Below are positions 13,686-20,250 of a stretch of DNA of 27,003 nucleotides, one piece after another (the stretch's first letter is position 1; the number at the start of each line of letters is the position of its first letter). The notes beneath the pieces were generated by a model, which saw only the letters and a list, made by a program, of their open reading frames with translations, was not told the DNA's origin and did not search any database. A program made the translations under genes and the position numbers. The stretch comes from MB1-2 sp046566065 (lineage in GTDB: Bacteria > Actinomycetota > CADDZG01 > WHSQ01), in NCBI GenBank assembly GCA_046566065.1, contig JBKHXK010000033.1, positions 1 to 27,003 of the forward strand, written 5' to 3'.

Positions 13686-15253
13686 TTCTCTTCTCCTGAT
13701 CGCTCGTCGGCTTCGCCGCCGGTGTCGCTGGCGCCTCGGAATTCGATCACCAGCATCGTGAGATCGTCATCGAGCTTACCGGCTGCAAACCGTTCTACCT
13801 CTGCCACCAATTCTTCCCCCAGAACCCCGGAGTCAAGCGAGGCGAGCTTCACGAAAGCGGCCGCCAGCCGGTGGTCGCCGAAGACCTCCCCATCCGCCGA
13901 CTTGGCCTCCAGGAAGCCGTCGGTGAACAGGATCAGGCGGTCTCCGGCCTGCAGGTGGACCACGGTTTCGGCGAGGCCCGGGTCCTCGAACCAGCCGAGA
14001 GCGCGATTCCGCGGACCCTCCAGGAAGTAGCCACGGGAGATCGGGGACTCCTCGCTCGCCGCTCGCAGCAGGAACGGCGGATGGTGGCCCATGTTCATCC
14101 AGCGGACCTCTCCACTCTCGAGCTCGAGGGTGACGTAGAGCAGGGTCGTGAACGACTCTGCATCCGTGGCGTCCAAGAGGGCCTGGTTGGCCGAAGACAC
14201 GACCCGTTTGGCATTGCCACCGCGACTGCGTTCACCTCTCAGAGCCGCCAGTGCGACGGTCGCCATCAGAGCGGCGGCGATCCCCTTGCCAGAGGCGTCC
14301 CCGACCACCACCGTCATGACACCTCCCCGAACGTCGACGTCGTACCAGTCCCCGCCGACGAGGTTCGCCTGACGCTGCAACGGCACGAGCCGGGCCCCGG
14401 GGACCTCGGGCACCGCCCGCTGCAACAGGTTGCGTTGGATCGAGGCGGCGATCTCCAGCTCGCGGTCGTGCAGAGCGAGTTGCTGCAGGCGTTTCAGCCC
14501 GCGCTGCATCTCGCTCATCCTGGCCCCCAGCTCTCCGACCTCGTCTCGAGACCTGATGTCGATCTTCTGATCGAGGTCGCCGCGCTCGATCGCGCGAGCG
14601 GCTTCGACCAACTGCTGCAGGTTGCCGACCAGTCGACGCGGGAGGAACACCGTCAGGAACACGGCCAAGCCGAACGCACCGACCAGAACGGCGATCAGGA
14701 TGACGATCGTGCGGTTCATGTTCGAGCGCACGTCTACTTCGCTCTGGATCACCACACTGCGCTGGGCGTCGCGCAACTCGCCTCCCAAGCGCTGGATCTC
14801 GGAGATGAGAGCGGATCCATCCTGGCCGATGATGCGGAAGGCCTGACTCCGCTGACCCGCATCGATCAAGGGAACGACACGATCGTCGACCAGCGTCTGG
14901 AACGAATGTCCGGCCTCGACCAGGTCCGCCAACACCTCGCGTTCCTCGGCCGAGGTGAACAGCGGCTCGGCGCGCTCCTCCCAGAACCGAGCCGTCTCCA
15001 CCTCACTCTGGTACTGCGCGAGCAACACCGGAGGATTGCCGATCAACGCTCCGCGCACCGCGGCCGACTGGGCCGTGTAGGCGCGCACGATCTCGTCGAC
15101 GGCGATGAGGCCGGGGACGGCGTCGTCGAAGACCTCCTCCTGCACACTGCGCGCAGAGGAGAACAGCGACAACGTCACCCAGCCGAGCACCGCCATCAGT
15201 GTCAGGAGAAGACCGAAGCCGCCGACGATCTTGAGTCGGAGAGAGACTCTCAC
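13667..15253 (-). CDS. Membrane sensor SpoIIE-type PP2C phosphatase with HAMP domain
   Basis: The protein has 528 residues. TM1 ~10-30; an extracytoplasmic helical sensor ~31-180; TM2 ~183-204; HAMP ~205-257 (LPRRLVGNLQQLVEAARAIE, RGDLDQKIDIRSRDEVGELG); coiled coil with ELEIAASIQRNLLQ; then the SpoIIE/PP2C phosphatase domain. Metal-binding aspartates sit in GGDWYD (Asp302), GDASGKG (Asp319), LFTDGFLE (Asp445) and DDDLTML (495-497). It probably dephosphorylates the STAS protein encoded next to it in response to an external signal. GTG 15253 is chosen because homology and TM1 begin there and because GATACT lies six bases upstream; longer frames run into the divergent gene. No Shine-Dalgarno sequence is evident. 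Confidence 0.93.
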   Translation of the reverse strand: MRVSLRLKIVGGFGLLLTLMAVLGWVTLSLFSSARSVQEEVFDDAVPGLIAVDEIVRAYTAQSAAVRGALIGNPPVLLAQYQSEVETARFWEERAEPLFTSAEEREVLADLVEAGHSFQTLVDDRVVPLIDAGQRSQAFRIIGQDGSALISEIQRLGGELRDAQRSVVIQSEVDVRSNMNRTIVILIAVLVGAFGLAVFLTVFLPRRLVGNLQQLVEAARAIERGDLDQKIDIRSRDEVGELGARMSEMQRGLKRLQQLALHDRELEIAASIQRNLLQRAVPEVPGARLVPLQRQANLVGGDWYDVDVRGGVMTVVVGDASGKGIAAALMATVALAALRGERSRGGNAKRVVSSANQALLDATDAESFTTLLYVTLELESGEVRWMNMGHHPPFLLRAASEESPISRGYFLEGPRNRALGWFEDPGLAETVVHLQAGDRLILFTDGFLEAKSADGEVFGDHRLAAAFVKLASLDSGVLGEELVAEVERFAAGKLDDDLTMLVIEFRGASDTGGEADERSGEEKWPSRR

Positions 15254-15259
15254 CCGCCC

Positions 15260-15267
15260 AGTATCCT
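15260..15267. promoter_or_regulatory. Shared bidirectional -10 element between SpoIIE-type phosphatase and metallophosphoesterase
   Basis: AGTATCCT contains TATCCT on the plus strand (seven bases before ATG 15275) and GATACT on the minus strand (six bases before GTG 15253). Only 21 bases separate the two start codons. Both mRNAs would be leaderless. Confidence 0.55.
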
Positions 15268-15274
15268 CGAATCG

Positions 15275-16144
15275 ATGTACAGACCGCTGGGCTGGGCCGC
15301 TGCGGCGGGGGCCGGGCTGGCCGCTTACGCCCTCCTCGAGCCCTACCGCTACCGACTGGTCACCCACGAGCTTCCGGTTCGCTGGGACGGGCCGCCCCTG
15401 GACGTCCTGCACCTCGCAGATACCCACCTGTCGCCCCGCGACACCAGGCTGATGTCCTTCCTGAAGGAGCTTCCAGACCGGTTGCCGAAGATGCCGGATC
15501 TGGTCGTGGCCACGGGAGACATGATCGAAGGCGATGCGGGCATCGCCCCCCTGCTCGAATCGATCGCCGGCATCGAAGCGCGCTACGGTCGTTTCTACGT
15601 CTTCGGCTCGCACGACTACTACGTCTCGAGCGGGCCTTCTTACACGAAGTACTTCTCGAGCAACAAGACGATGCGCCGAGCGGTTCCGACCGACTGGGAC
15701 CGGCTAGAAGACGGCCTCCGCTCCAAGGGATGGATCGCACTGACGAACAGCGAGCACACGCTCGAGATCGGTGGAGCAACGGTGCGCCTCGCCGGCGTCG
15801 ACGATCCATACCTGAAACGGCACGACACGCACCACATCCATCGCGAGCGAGCAGACGACCTCGCTATCGCGCTGGTTCATGCCCCGGACGTCGTTTCCGA
15901 ATGGATCCTGAACGGCTTCGACCTGGTGGTCGCCGGCCACACGCACGCGGGACAGGTACGGGCCCCCTTCGTGGGCGCGCTGGTGACGAACTGCTCGCTG
16001 CCCTCGGCCCTGGCCTCCGGTCCGAGCCGGGTCGGAGCAGGCTGGCTGCACGTAAGTCCCGGGCTCGGAACGGGCCGGTACTCGCCGATCCGCTTCCTGG
16101 CACGTCCCGAAGCGACGCTGCTGCGCCTCCTCCCGGCGCGTTAA
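15275..16144 (+). CDS. Calcineurin-like metallophosphoesterase (YkuE-like)
   Basis: This 289-residue protein has a short N-terminal hydrophobic segment (residues 6-22) that may anchor it to the membrane. The metal-site motifs appear in order: Asp49-x-His51 (HLADTHL), Gly81-Asp82 (ATGDMIEG), GSHD (111-114), His202 (VHAPD) and GHTH (221-224). The usual GNHD motif is changed to GSHD, so the bridging Asn ligand is missing. Relatives hydrolyse phosphodiesters or UDP-linked lipids near the membrane; the substrate is unknown. It is divergent from the phosphatase gene and shares its promoter. tRNA-Pro follows 16 bases after the stop. Confidence 0.9.
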   Translation: MYRPLGWAAAAGAGLAAYALLEPYRYRLVTHELPVRWDGPPLDVLHLADTHLSPRDTRLMSFLKELPDRLPKMPDLVVATGDMIEGDAGIAPLLESIAGIEARYGRFYVFGSHDYYVSSGPSYTKYFSSNKTMRRAVPTDWDRLEDGLRSKGWIALTNSEHTLEIGGATVRLAGVDDPYLKRHDTHHIHRERADDLAIALVHAPDVVSEWILNGFDLVVAGHTHAGQVRAPFVGALVTNCSLPSALASGPSRVGAGWLHVSPGLGTGRYSPIRFLARPEATLLRLLPAR

Positions 16145-16160
16145 GCTGGCTCAGTACCGG

Positions 16161-16237
16161 CGGGAAGTGGCGCAGTTTGGCAGCGCGCTGCGTTCGGGAC
16201 GCAGAGGTCGGGGGTTCAAGTCCCCCCTTCCCGACCA
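16161..16237 (+). tRNA. tRNA-Pro (anticodon CGG)
   Basis: A 77-base cloverleaf. The acceptor CGGGAAG pairs with CTTCCCG, discriminator A and encoded CCA follow. The anticodon stem CTGCG/CGCAG encloses loop TTCGGGA, giving CGG, which reads CCG proline codons. The T arm is GGGGG-TTCAAGT-CCCCC. Confidence 0.96.
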
Positions 16238-16277
16238 AAAAACGAAGCTCAGTCGAGCCGGAACGAGATCGACTTTG

Positions 16278-16295
16278 GGCAGGAACGCACCTGCC
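16278..16295. terminator. Hairpin between convergent tRNA-Pro and secreted-protein gene
   Basis: GGCAGG-AACGCA-CCTGCC is a perfect 6-bp stem with a 6-base loop. No T-run follows on either strand, so an intrinsic terminator is possible but weak. Confidence 0.35.
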
Positions 16296-16301
16296 TGATC
16301 C

Positions 16302-16781
16302 TTACGAGGACTTGAAGATGGCCCTGGCCTCGTAGCTGCCGGTCGGGAGATCGAAGCCGATCGAGAAGTCCTTCTCACGCTCCCCGGTCGCCGGCCGCAG
16401 AATGACCTTGCGCCTCACGGCGTCCGTATAGATGACCAACCCGGAGCTGTCCTTGATCTCGAGTGTGAACGTGCCGCGGTACCGCACCACCTTGGGCTTG
16501 TTCAGCTCGAAGGAGAACCGGGCCCGGAGGCGCTTTCCCACGTAGGCGCCCTGGGGAGCCTCGGACACGTAGAGGAGGAAGGAGACCGGATCCTTCCGCA
16601 CGAAGCGAGCGCTCGAGCTCGCCTCGATCTGGCGGCCCGAGGCGGCGTCGTAGCTGAAGTAGAAGGTGTTGTCGCTCCGATCCGACCTGACGTTCAGAGC
16701 AGCCGCGGCCGCGCCCGACGAGAGAGCTGCCAGCAGCAGCCCAGCCAGAACGGTTCTCATGAGGATCGACGGTCGCGCCAT
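16302..16781 (-). CDS. Small secreted protein of unknown function
   Basis: The protein has 159 residues with a signal peptide (MRTVLAGLLLAALSSGAAAA) starting at Met1 or Met8. The mature part looks beta-rich: FYFSYDAASGRQIEASSSAR, ARFSFELNKPKVVRYRGTFT, YEARAIFKSS. No cysteines and no recognised family. ATG 16781 is preferred because a TAGGTT box lies six bases upstream. The gene is convergent with tRNA-Pro and divergent from the flavoprotein gene. Confidence 0.78.
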   Translation of the reverse strand: MARPSILMRTVLAGLLLAALSSGAAAAALNVRSDRSDNTFYFSYDAASGRQIEASSSARFVRKDPVSFLLYVSEAPQGAYVGKRLRARFSFELNKPKVVRYRGTFTLEIKDSSGLVIYTDAVRRKVILRPATGEREKDFSIGFDLPTGSYEARAIFKSS

Positions 16782-16787
16782 GCACCT

Positions 16788-16793
16788 AACCTA
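16788..16793 (-). promoter_or_regulatory. Candidate -10 box for leaderless secreted-protein mRNA
   Basis: TAGGTT on the minus strand ends six bases before ATG 16781. AGGTG between them could act as a weak Shine-Dalgarno sequence instead. Confidence 0.4.
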
Positions 16794-16848
16794 TCCGGGT
16801 ACTGGAGATGTGAAGTGGCGCGTGCCACTGGGCGTCTCAGACCATTCC

Positions 16849-16854
16849 TATACT
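16849..16854 (+). promoter_or_regulatory. Near-consensus -10 box TATACT directly before a GTG start
   Basis: TATACT ends six bases before GTG 16861, with no Shine-Dalgarno sequence between. This is the clearest leaderless-type promoter in the window. No good -35 is visible. Confidence 0.6.
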
Positions 16855-16860
16855 CCGGCG

Positions 16861-17829
16861 GTGAGAACGGGCCGCACCGACATCGAGGACGTCGTCGTAT
16901 TAGGCGGCGGCTACGCGGGGCTGGCCGCGGCCTTGTGGCTGGGGCGGTATCGACGGCGCACCCTGGTGCTGGATACCGGCCGCACCCGCAACCGTGCGGC
17001 GCAAGCCAGCCACGGCTACCTGGGGAGCGACGGTCTGGCGCCCGCCGAGATACGTGACCGGGCCTTGGCGGACGTTGCTCGGTACGAGACCGTTCGGATC
17101 GAAGAGGCAGTAGCAACGAGCGTGCTCCGAAGCGAAGACGGGTTCGAGGTTTCGTCCTCTGCCGGAGACTTCGTTGCGCGTCGTCTCCTGCTTGCTTCGG
17201 GCGTGAAGGATGTGCTGCCGGACATCGACGGCTTCGGGGATCTCTACGGCCGTCACATCTTCCACTGCTCCTGCTGCGACGGTTACGAGAGCACGGGCCA
17301 GGACGTGCTGGCGATCGGTTGGGGCGAGCACGCGGCCGGCTTCGCTCTGGATCTGTTGGAGTGGGGGGCCAGGGTGACCTTGATCACCAACGGCCAGGAG
17401 TTCGAGGGAGATCGAACGTGCATCGCCGCTCTGGACAGGAACCGCATCGAGATCGTGGAGGAACGCGTCGCTAACTTCTGCGTCGACGACGGAAGGATGA
17501 CGGGGGCCACGACGGACTCAGGCCGCACGATCCCCGCCACGCGCGCGTTCTTCTCTATCAAGCACGAGCCTTCGAACGAGCTGGCGCGGCAGATCGGCTG
17601 CAAGCTAGACGACCTGGGCTATGTCGAGGTCGGTCCGCACGGAGAGACGACGGTCGAACACGTCTACGCCGCCGGCGATCTGACGCCGGGCGAGCAGTTG
17701 GTCCAAACGGCCGCAGCAGAAGGCGCGGTGGCAGGCATCGCCTGTGCGATGTCGTTGCGAGGGTTGCATCCGGCCGGGGCCGAGATACCCAGGCCGGGGC
17801 CGGACCCGCAAGCAGAGCTCGAGCCCTAG
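16861..17829 (+). CDS. Thioredoxin-reductase-like FAD/NAD(P)-dependent oxidoreductase
   Basis: The protein has 322 residues, the usual length for low-molecular-weight thioredoxin-reductase relatives. The FAD-binding motif VVVLGGGYAGLAAALWLGRY lies at 11-30. The redox-active region is FHCSCCDGYE with Cys136-Ser-Cys138-Cys139, a CxxC (136/139) with an extra Cys inside. The C-terminal FAD motif HVYAAGDLTPGEQLVQTAAAEGAVAG is intact. It may reduce a thioredoxin-like partner, but no thioredoxin gene is adjacent. GTG 16861 is supported by the TATACT box; longer frames would overlap the divergent gene. The stop shares CTAG with asd. Confidence 0.88.
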   Translation: MRTGRTDIEDVVVLGGGYAGLAAALWLGRYRRRTLVLDTGRTRNRAAQASHGYLGSDGLAPAEIRDRALADVARYETVRIEEAVATSVLRSEDGFEVSSSAGDFVARRLLLASGVKDVLPDIDGFGDLYGRHIFHCSCCDGYESTGQDVLAIGWGEHAAGFALDLLEWGARVTLITNGQEFEGDRTCIAALDRNRIEIVEERVANFCVDDGRMTGATTDSGRTIPATRAFFSIKHEPSNELARQIGCKLDDLGYVEVGPHGETTVEHVYAAGDLTPGEQLVQTAAAEGAVAGIACAMSLRGLHPAGAEIPRPGPDPQAELEP

Positions 17830-18851
17830 ACGAGCAGCTCCGCTACCTGTACCGCGTTGAGGGCCGCGCCCTTGCGAAGGTTGTCGGCCACACAGAAGAG
17901 CTCGAGAGCACTCGGATCGAAGGGGTCGCGGCGGATGCGCCCGACGTAGCAAGGATCCTCACCGGCCGCGATCAACGGGGTCGGGTAGACGCCCGCCTCG
18001 GGATCATCCAGCACCTCCACGCCGGGAGCTTGCGAGAGGATGTCGCGCGCTTCCGCGACATCTACCGGTGACTCGAACTCGGCGTGAACCGAGACGCCGT
18101 GGCCGACGACCACCGGAACGCGGACGCAGGTCGCCGTCGCGCGCAGGTCGGGCAAGCCCATGATCTTGCGGGTCTCGTAGCAGAGCTTCAGCTCCTCGCT
18201 CGTGAAGCCGTCCTCCTTGACGGAACCGCACTGCGGGATCACGTTCATCGCGATCGGATGACGGAAGGTGTCACCGGCTTGGATCACGTCCCGGGCCAGA
18301 CCCTCGCGTACCTTGTCGCTCTCCTTCGAGACGACCTCGGTCTGGTCCCATAGCTCGTCGATCCCGGGGACGCCGGAGCCCGATGCCGCTTGGTAACTGG
18401 CGAGGATCAGCCGGTTCAGGCTGTAGCGACGATGGAGGGCCGCGATCGGAACGACCATCGCGAGCGTGGTGCAGTTCGGGCTGGCGATGATCCCGAGAGG
18501 ACGGTCCTTGGCAGCATCGGGATTGACCTCGGGAACCACGAGCGGCACCCGGTCATCCATGCGCCATGCGGCCGAGTTATCCACCACGACCGCCCCTTTG
18601 GAGGCCGCCACCGGGGCCCACTCCGCCGACAGCTCGTCGGGCACGTCGAACAGCGCCAGGTCGACGCCCTCGAACACGCTCGCGTCGAGTGCCACTACCT
18701 CGATCGTCGAGCCTTTGAAGGGCAACCTGCGCCCGGCGGAACGGGGCGAAGCGACGGGGATCAGCTCGGCTGCTGGGAAGTCACGCTGTTCGAGGATGCT
18801 CAGCATCTGCGTCCCCACGGCTCCGGTCGCGCCGACCAGTGCGACCCTCAC
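17826..18851 (-). CDS. asd: Aspartate-semialdehyde dehydrogenase
   Basis: This 341-residue enzyme reduces aspartyl-phosphate to aspartate semialdehyde for lysine, diaminopimelate, threonine and methionine synthesis. The N-terminal GATGAVG binds NADP. The catalytic Cys127 lies in SPNCTT, and the active-site His251 region reads RVPVVVGHGVSVH. Length is normal. GTG 18851 overlaps the lysC stop as GTGA with AAGGAC upstream, so the genes are coupled. The 3' end shares a CTAG with the convergent flavoprotein gene. Confidence 0.97.
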   Translation of the reverse strand: MRVALVGATGAVGTQMLSILEQRDFPAAELIPVASPRSAGRRLPFKGSTIEVVALDASVFEGVDLALFDVPDELSAEWAPVAASKGAVVVDNSAAWRMDDRVPLVVPEVNPDAAKDRPLGIIASPNCTTLAMVVPIAALHRRYSLNRLILASYQAASGSGVPGIDELWDQTEVVSKESDKVREGLARDVIQAGDTFRHPIAMNVIPQCGSVKEDGFTSEELKLCYETRKIMGLPDLRATATCVRVPVVVGHGVSVHAEFESPVDVAEARDILSQAPGVEVLDDPEAGVYPTPLIAAGEDPCYVGRIRRDPFDPSALELFCVADNLRKGAALNAVQVAELLV

Positions 18852-19393
18852 GGCGCGTCCTTCAAGGCTTCGAGCTCACCGGTCGCGGTCACCGGATGCA
18901 TCTCTCGGCGGATCGCTTCCTCGGAGAGCTGGAACTTGTCATGGATAGCGCGAACGCCGCGTTCTACGTCCGAGGCGCGCACCACGCACGAGACCCGGAT
19001 CGACGAGGTCGAGATGATCTCGATGTTGATTCCGGCGTCCGCCAGTGCATCGAACATGTTTGCCGCAACCCCAGGATGGGTCTTCATGCCGGCCCCCACC
19101 AGCGAGATCTTGGCGATGTCGGGGTCTGTCGTTACACCCTCGGCTCCTACGTCCTTCGCGACCGCTTGCAACACGGGGTCGGCCCGGCGTAGGTCGTCCT
19201 TCGGCAACGTGAAGAAGATGTCCGTGCGGCCGTCCGACGATGCGTTCTGCACGATCATGTCGACATTCACGCCTTCGTCGGCCAGTGGCCGGAAAACGCG
19301 CGCGGCCACACCGGGTTGGTCCGGTACGCCCAGGATCGTTACCTTCGCTTCCGAGGTGTCGTGGGCGATCCCGGAGATGATCGCTTGCTCCAT
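18848..19393 (-). CDS. lysC: Aspartate kinase regulatory beta subunit from internal in-frame start
   Basis: ATG 19393 is in the lysC frame and is preceded by a perfect AAGGAGG (19402-19408 on the minus strand) at eight-base spacing. The 181-residue product begins MEQAIISGIAHDTSEAKVTI and consists of the ACT domains alone. In Corynebacterium glutamicum a beta subunit starts at the equivalent site of lysC and forms an alpha2-beta2 enzyme. The signal is stronger than that of lysC itself. Confidence 0.7.
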   Translation of the reverse strand: MEQAIISGIAHDTSEAKVTILGVPDQPGVAARVFRPLADEGVNVDMIVQNASSDGRTDIFFTLPKDDLRRADPVLQAVAKDVGAEGVTTDPDIAKISLVGAGMKTHPGVAANMFDALADAGINIEIISTSSIRVSCVVRASDVERGVRAIHDKFQLSEEAIRREMHPVTATGELEALKDAP

Positions 19394-20131
19394 GCGCTCG
19401 TCCTCCTTCTTGATCCACGTGCCCTTGGCGTCGCTGAACGACGAGCGGACGTGGATCGTCACTCCGTAGTTGCGAGCGTATTCGACGCTGCGAAGCATCA
19501 ACACCTTGGCGCCCGACGCGGATAGCTCGAGCATCTCCTCGTACGAGACGGCGTGCAGCTTGCGCGCCTCGGGAACTATGCGCGGGTCGGCCGTGAAGAC
19601 ACCCTCCACGTCTGTGTAGATCTCGCAGGCGTCGGCTTGCAGGGCGGCGGCCAGAGCCACGGCCGTCGTGTCCGAACCTCCTCGGCCGAGGGTCGTGACG
19701 TCGAAGGCGGTAGATACCCCTTGGAAGCCCGCGACGATGACTATCTTCCCGGCTTCGAGCGCCTCGATCACGCGGCGGGCTCTCACCTCGACGATGCGCG
19801 CCTTGCCGTGGGTGGTGTCGGTGACTATCCCTGCCTGCGAGCCGGTGAACGAGATCGCCTCCCGGCCCAGCTCGATGATCGCCATCGACAACAGAGCCAT
19901 GGAGATGCGTTCACCGGCGGACAGCAACATGTCGAGCTCTCGGGCATAGGGGGCCGGGGAGATCTGAGCCGCCATCTCCACGAGCTGGTCGGTGGTGTGT
20001 CCCATCGCCGACACGACGACACAGACCTGCTGTCCGCTCTCGGCGGCGTGCACGACCCGCTCGGCGACCCGCTTGATGCGCTCGGGGTCACCGACGGAGG
20101 TACCTCCGTATTTCTGAACGATCAATGCCAT
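18848..20131 (-). CDS. lysC: Aspartate kinase (alpha subunit form)
   Basis: This 427-residue enzyme phosphorylates aspartate, the first step of the aspartate family. The kinase domain starts VQKYGGTSVGD; EIYTDVEGVFTADPR is the conserved nucleotide/substrate segment. Two ACT domains form the C-terminal third (VTILGVPDQPGVAARVFRPL; ISLVGAGMKTHPGVAANMF), as in lysine/threonine-inhibited enzymes. Start ATG 20131 has TAAGGT six bases upstream, which could be a leaderless -10 or a weak Shine-Dalgarno sequence. An internal ATG at 19393 probably starts a separate beta subunit. asd follows with a 4-base overlap. Confidence 0.97.
   Translation of the reverse strand: MALIVQKYGGTSVGDPERIKRVAERVVHAAESGQQVCVVVSAMGHTTDQLVEMAAQISPAPYARELDMLLSAGERISMALLSMAIIELGREAISFTGSQAGIVTDTTHGKARIVEVRARRVIEALEAGKIVIVAGFQGVSTAFDVTTLGRGGSDTTAVALAAALQADACEIYTDVEGVFTADPRIVPEARKLHAVSYEEMLELSASGAKVLMLRSVEYARNYGVTIHVRSSFSDAKGTWIKKEDERMEQAIISGIAHDTSEAKVTILGVPDQPGVAARVFRPLADEGVNVDMIVQNASSDGRTDIFFTLPKDDLRRADPVLQAVAKDVGAEGVTTDPDIAKISLVGAGMKTHPGVAANMFDALADAGINIEIISTSSIRVSCVVRASDVERGVRAIHDKFQLSEEAIRREMHPVTATGELEALKDAP
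19402..19408 (-). promoter_or_regulatory. Strong internal ribosome binding site in lysC
   Basis: AAGGAGG on the minus strand lies eight bases before the in-frame ATG at 19393. It decides the start of the predicted beta subunit. The codons used (Lys-Lys-Glu-Asp) allow but do not require this sequence. Confidence 0.7.
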
Positions 20132-20137
20132 GAGGTC

Positions 20138-20143
20138 ACCTTA
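20138..20143 (-). promoter_or_regulatory. Candidate -10 box for lysC
   Basis: TAAGGT on the minus strand ends six bases before ATG 20131. The same bases include AAGGT, a possible weak ribosome binding site, so the two readings cannot be separated by eye. Confidence 0.4.
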
Positions 20144-20191
20144 AGGGCGGCTGGATGGGCGGGGCCGGTGGTTCTGGAGGGGCGGGCCGGG

Positions 20192-20244
20192 CGTTCTGAC
20201 GTCGTTAGACCACGCTGGAACGTAGTCCAGTTAACCCAGAACGG
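20192..20244 (-). repeat. 53-base dispersed structured repeat, copy R3 (most diverged stem)
   Basis: R3 begins six bases after the stop of the HD-GYP gene when read on the minus strand. The invariant arm CCAGTTAACCCAGAACGG and outer CGTTCTG are intact. The inner stem is changed: the pair G-C in other copies is C-G here (compensatory), there is one C/A mismatch, and the T-run is lost. It separates the HD-GYP gene from lysC on the same strand. Confidence 0.88.
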
Positions 20245-20250
20245 CGGGGG

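Noticed and set aside
15864..16238. Minus-strand frame across the metallophosphoesterase end and tRNA-Pro
   Set aside because: Its N-terminal part is the antisense translation of the tRNA gene and the rest is antisense to the metallophosphoesterase gene.
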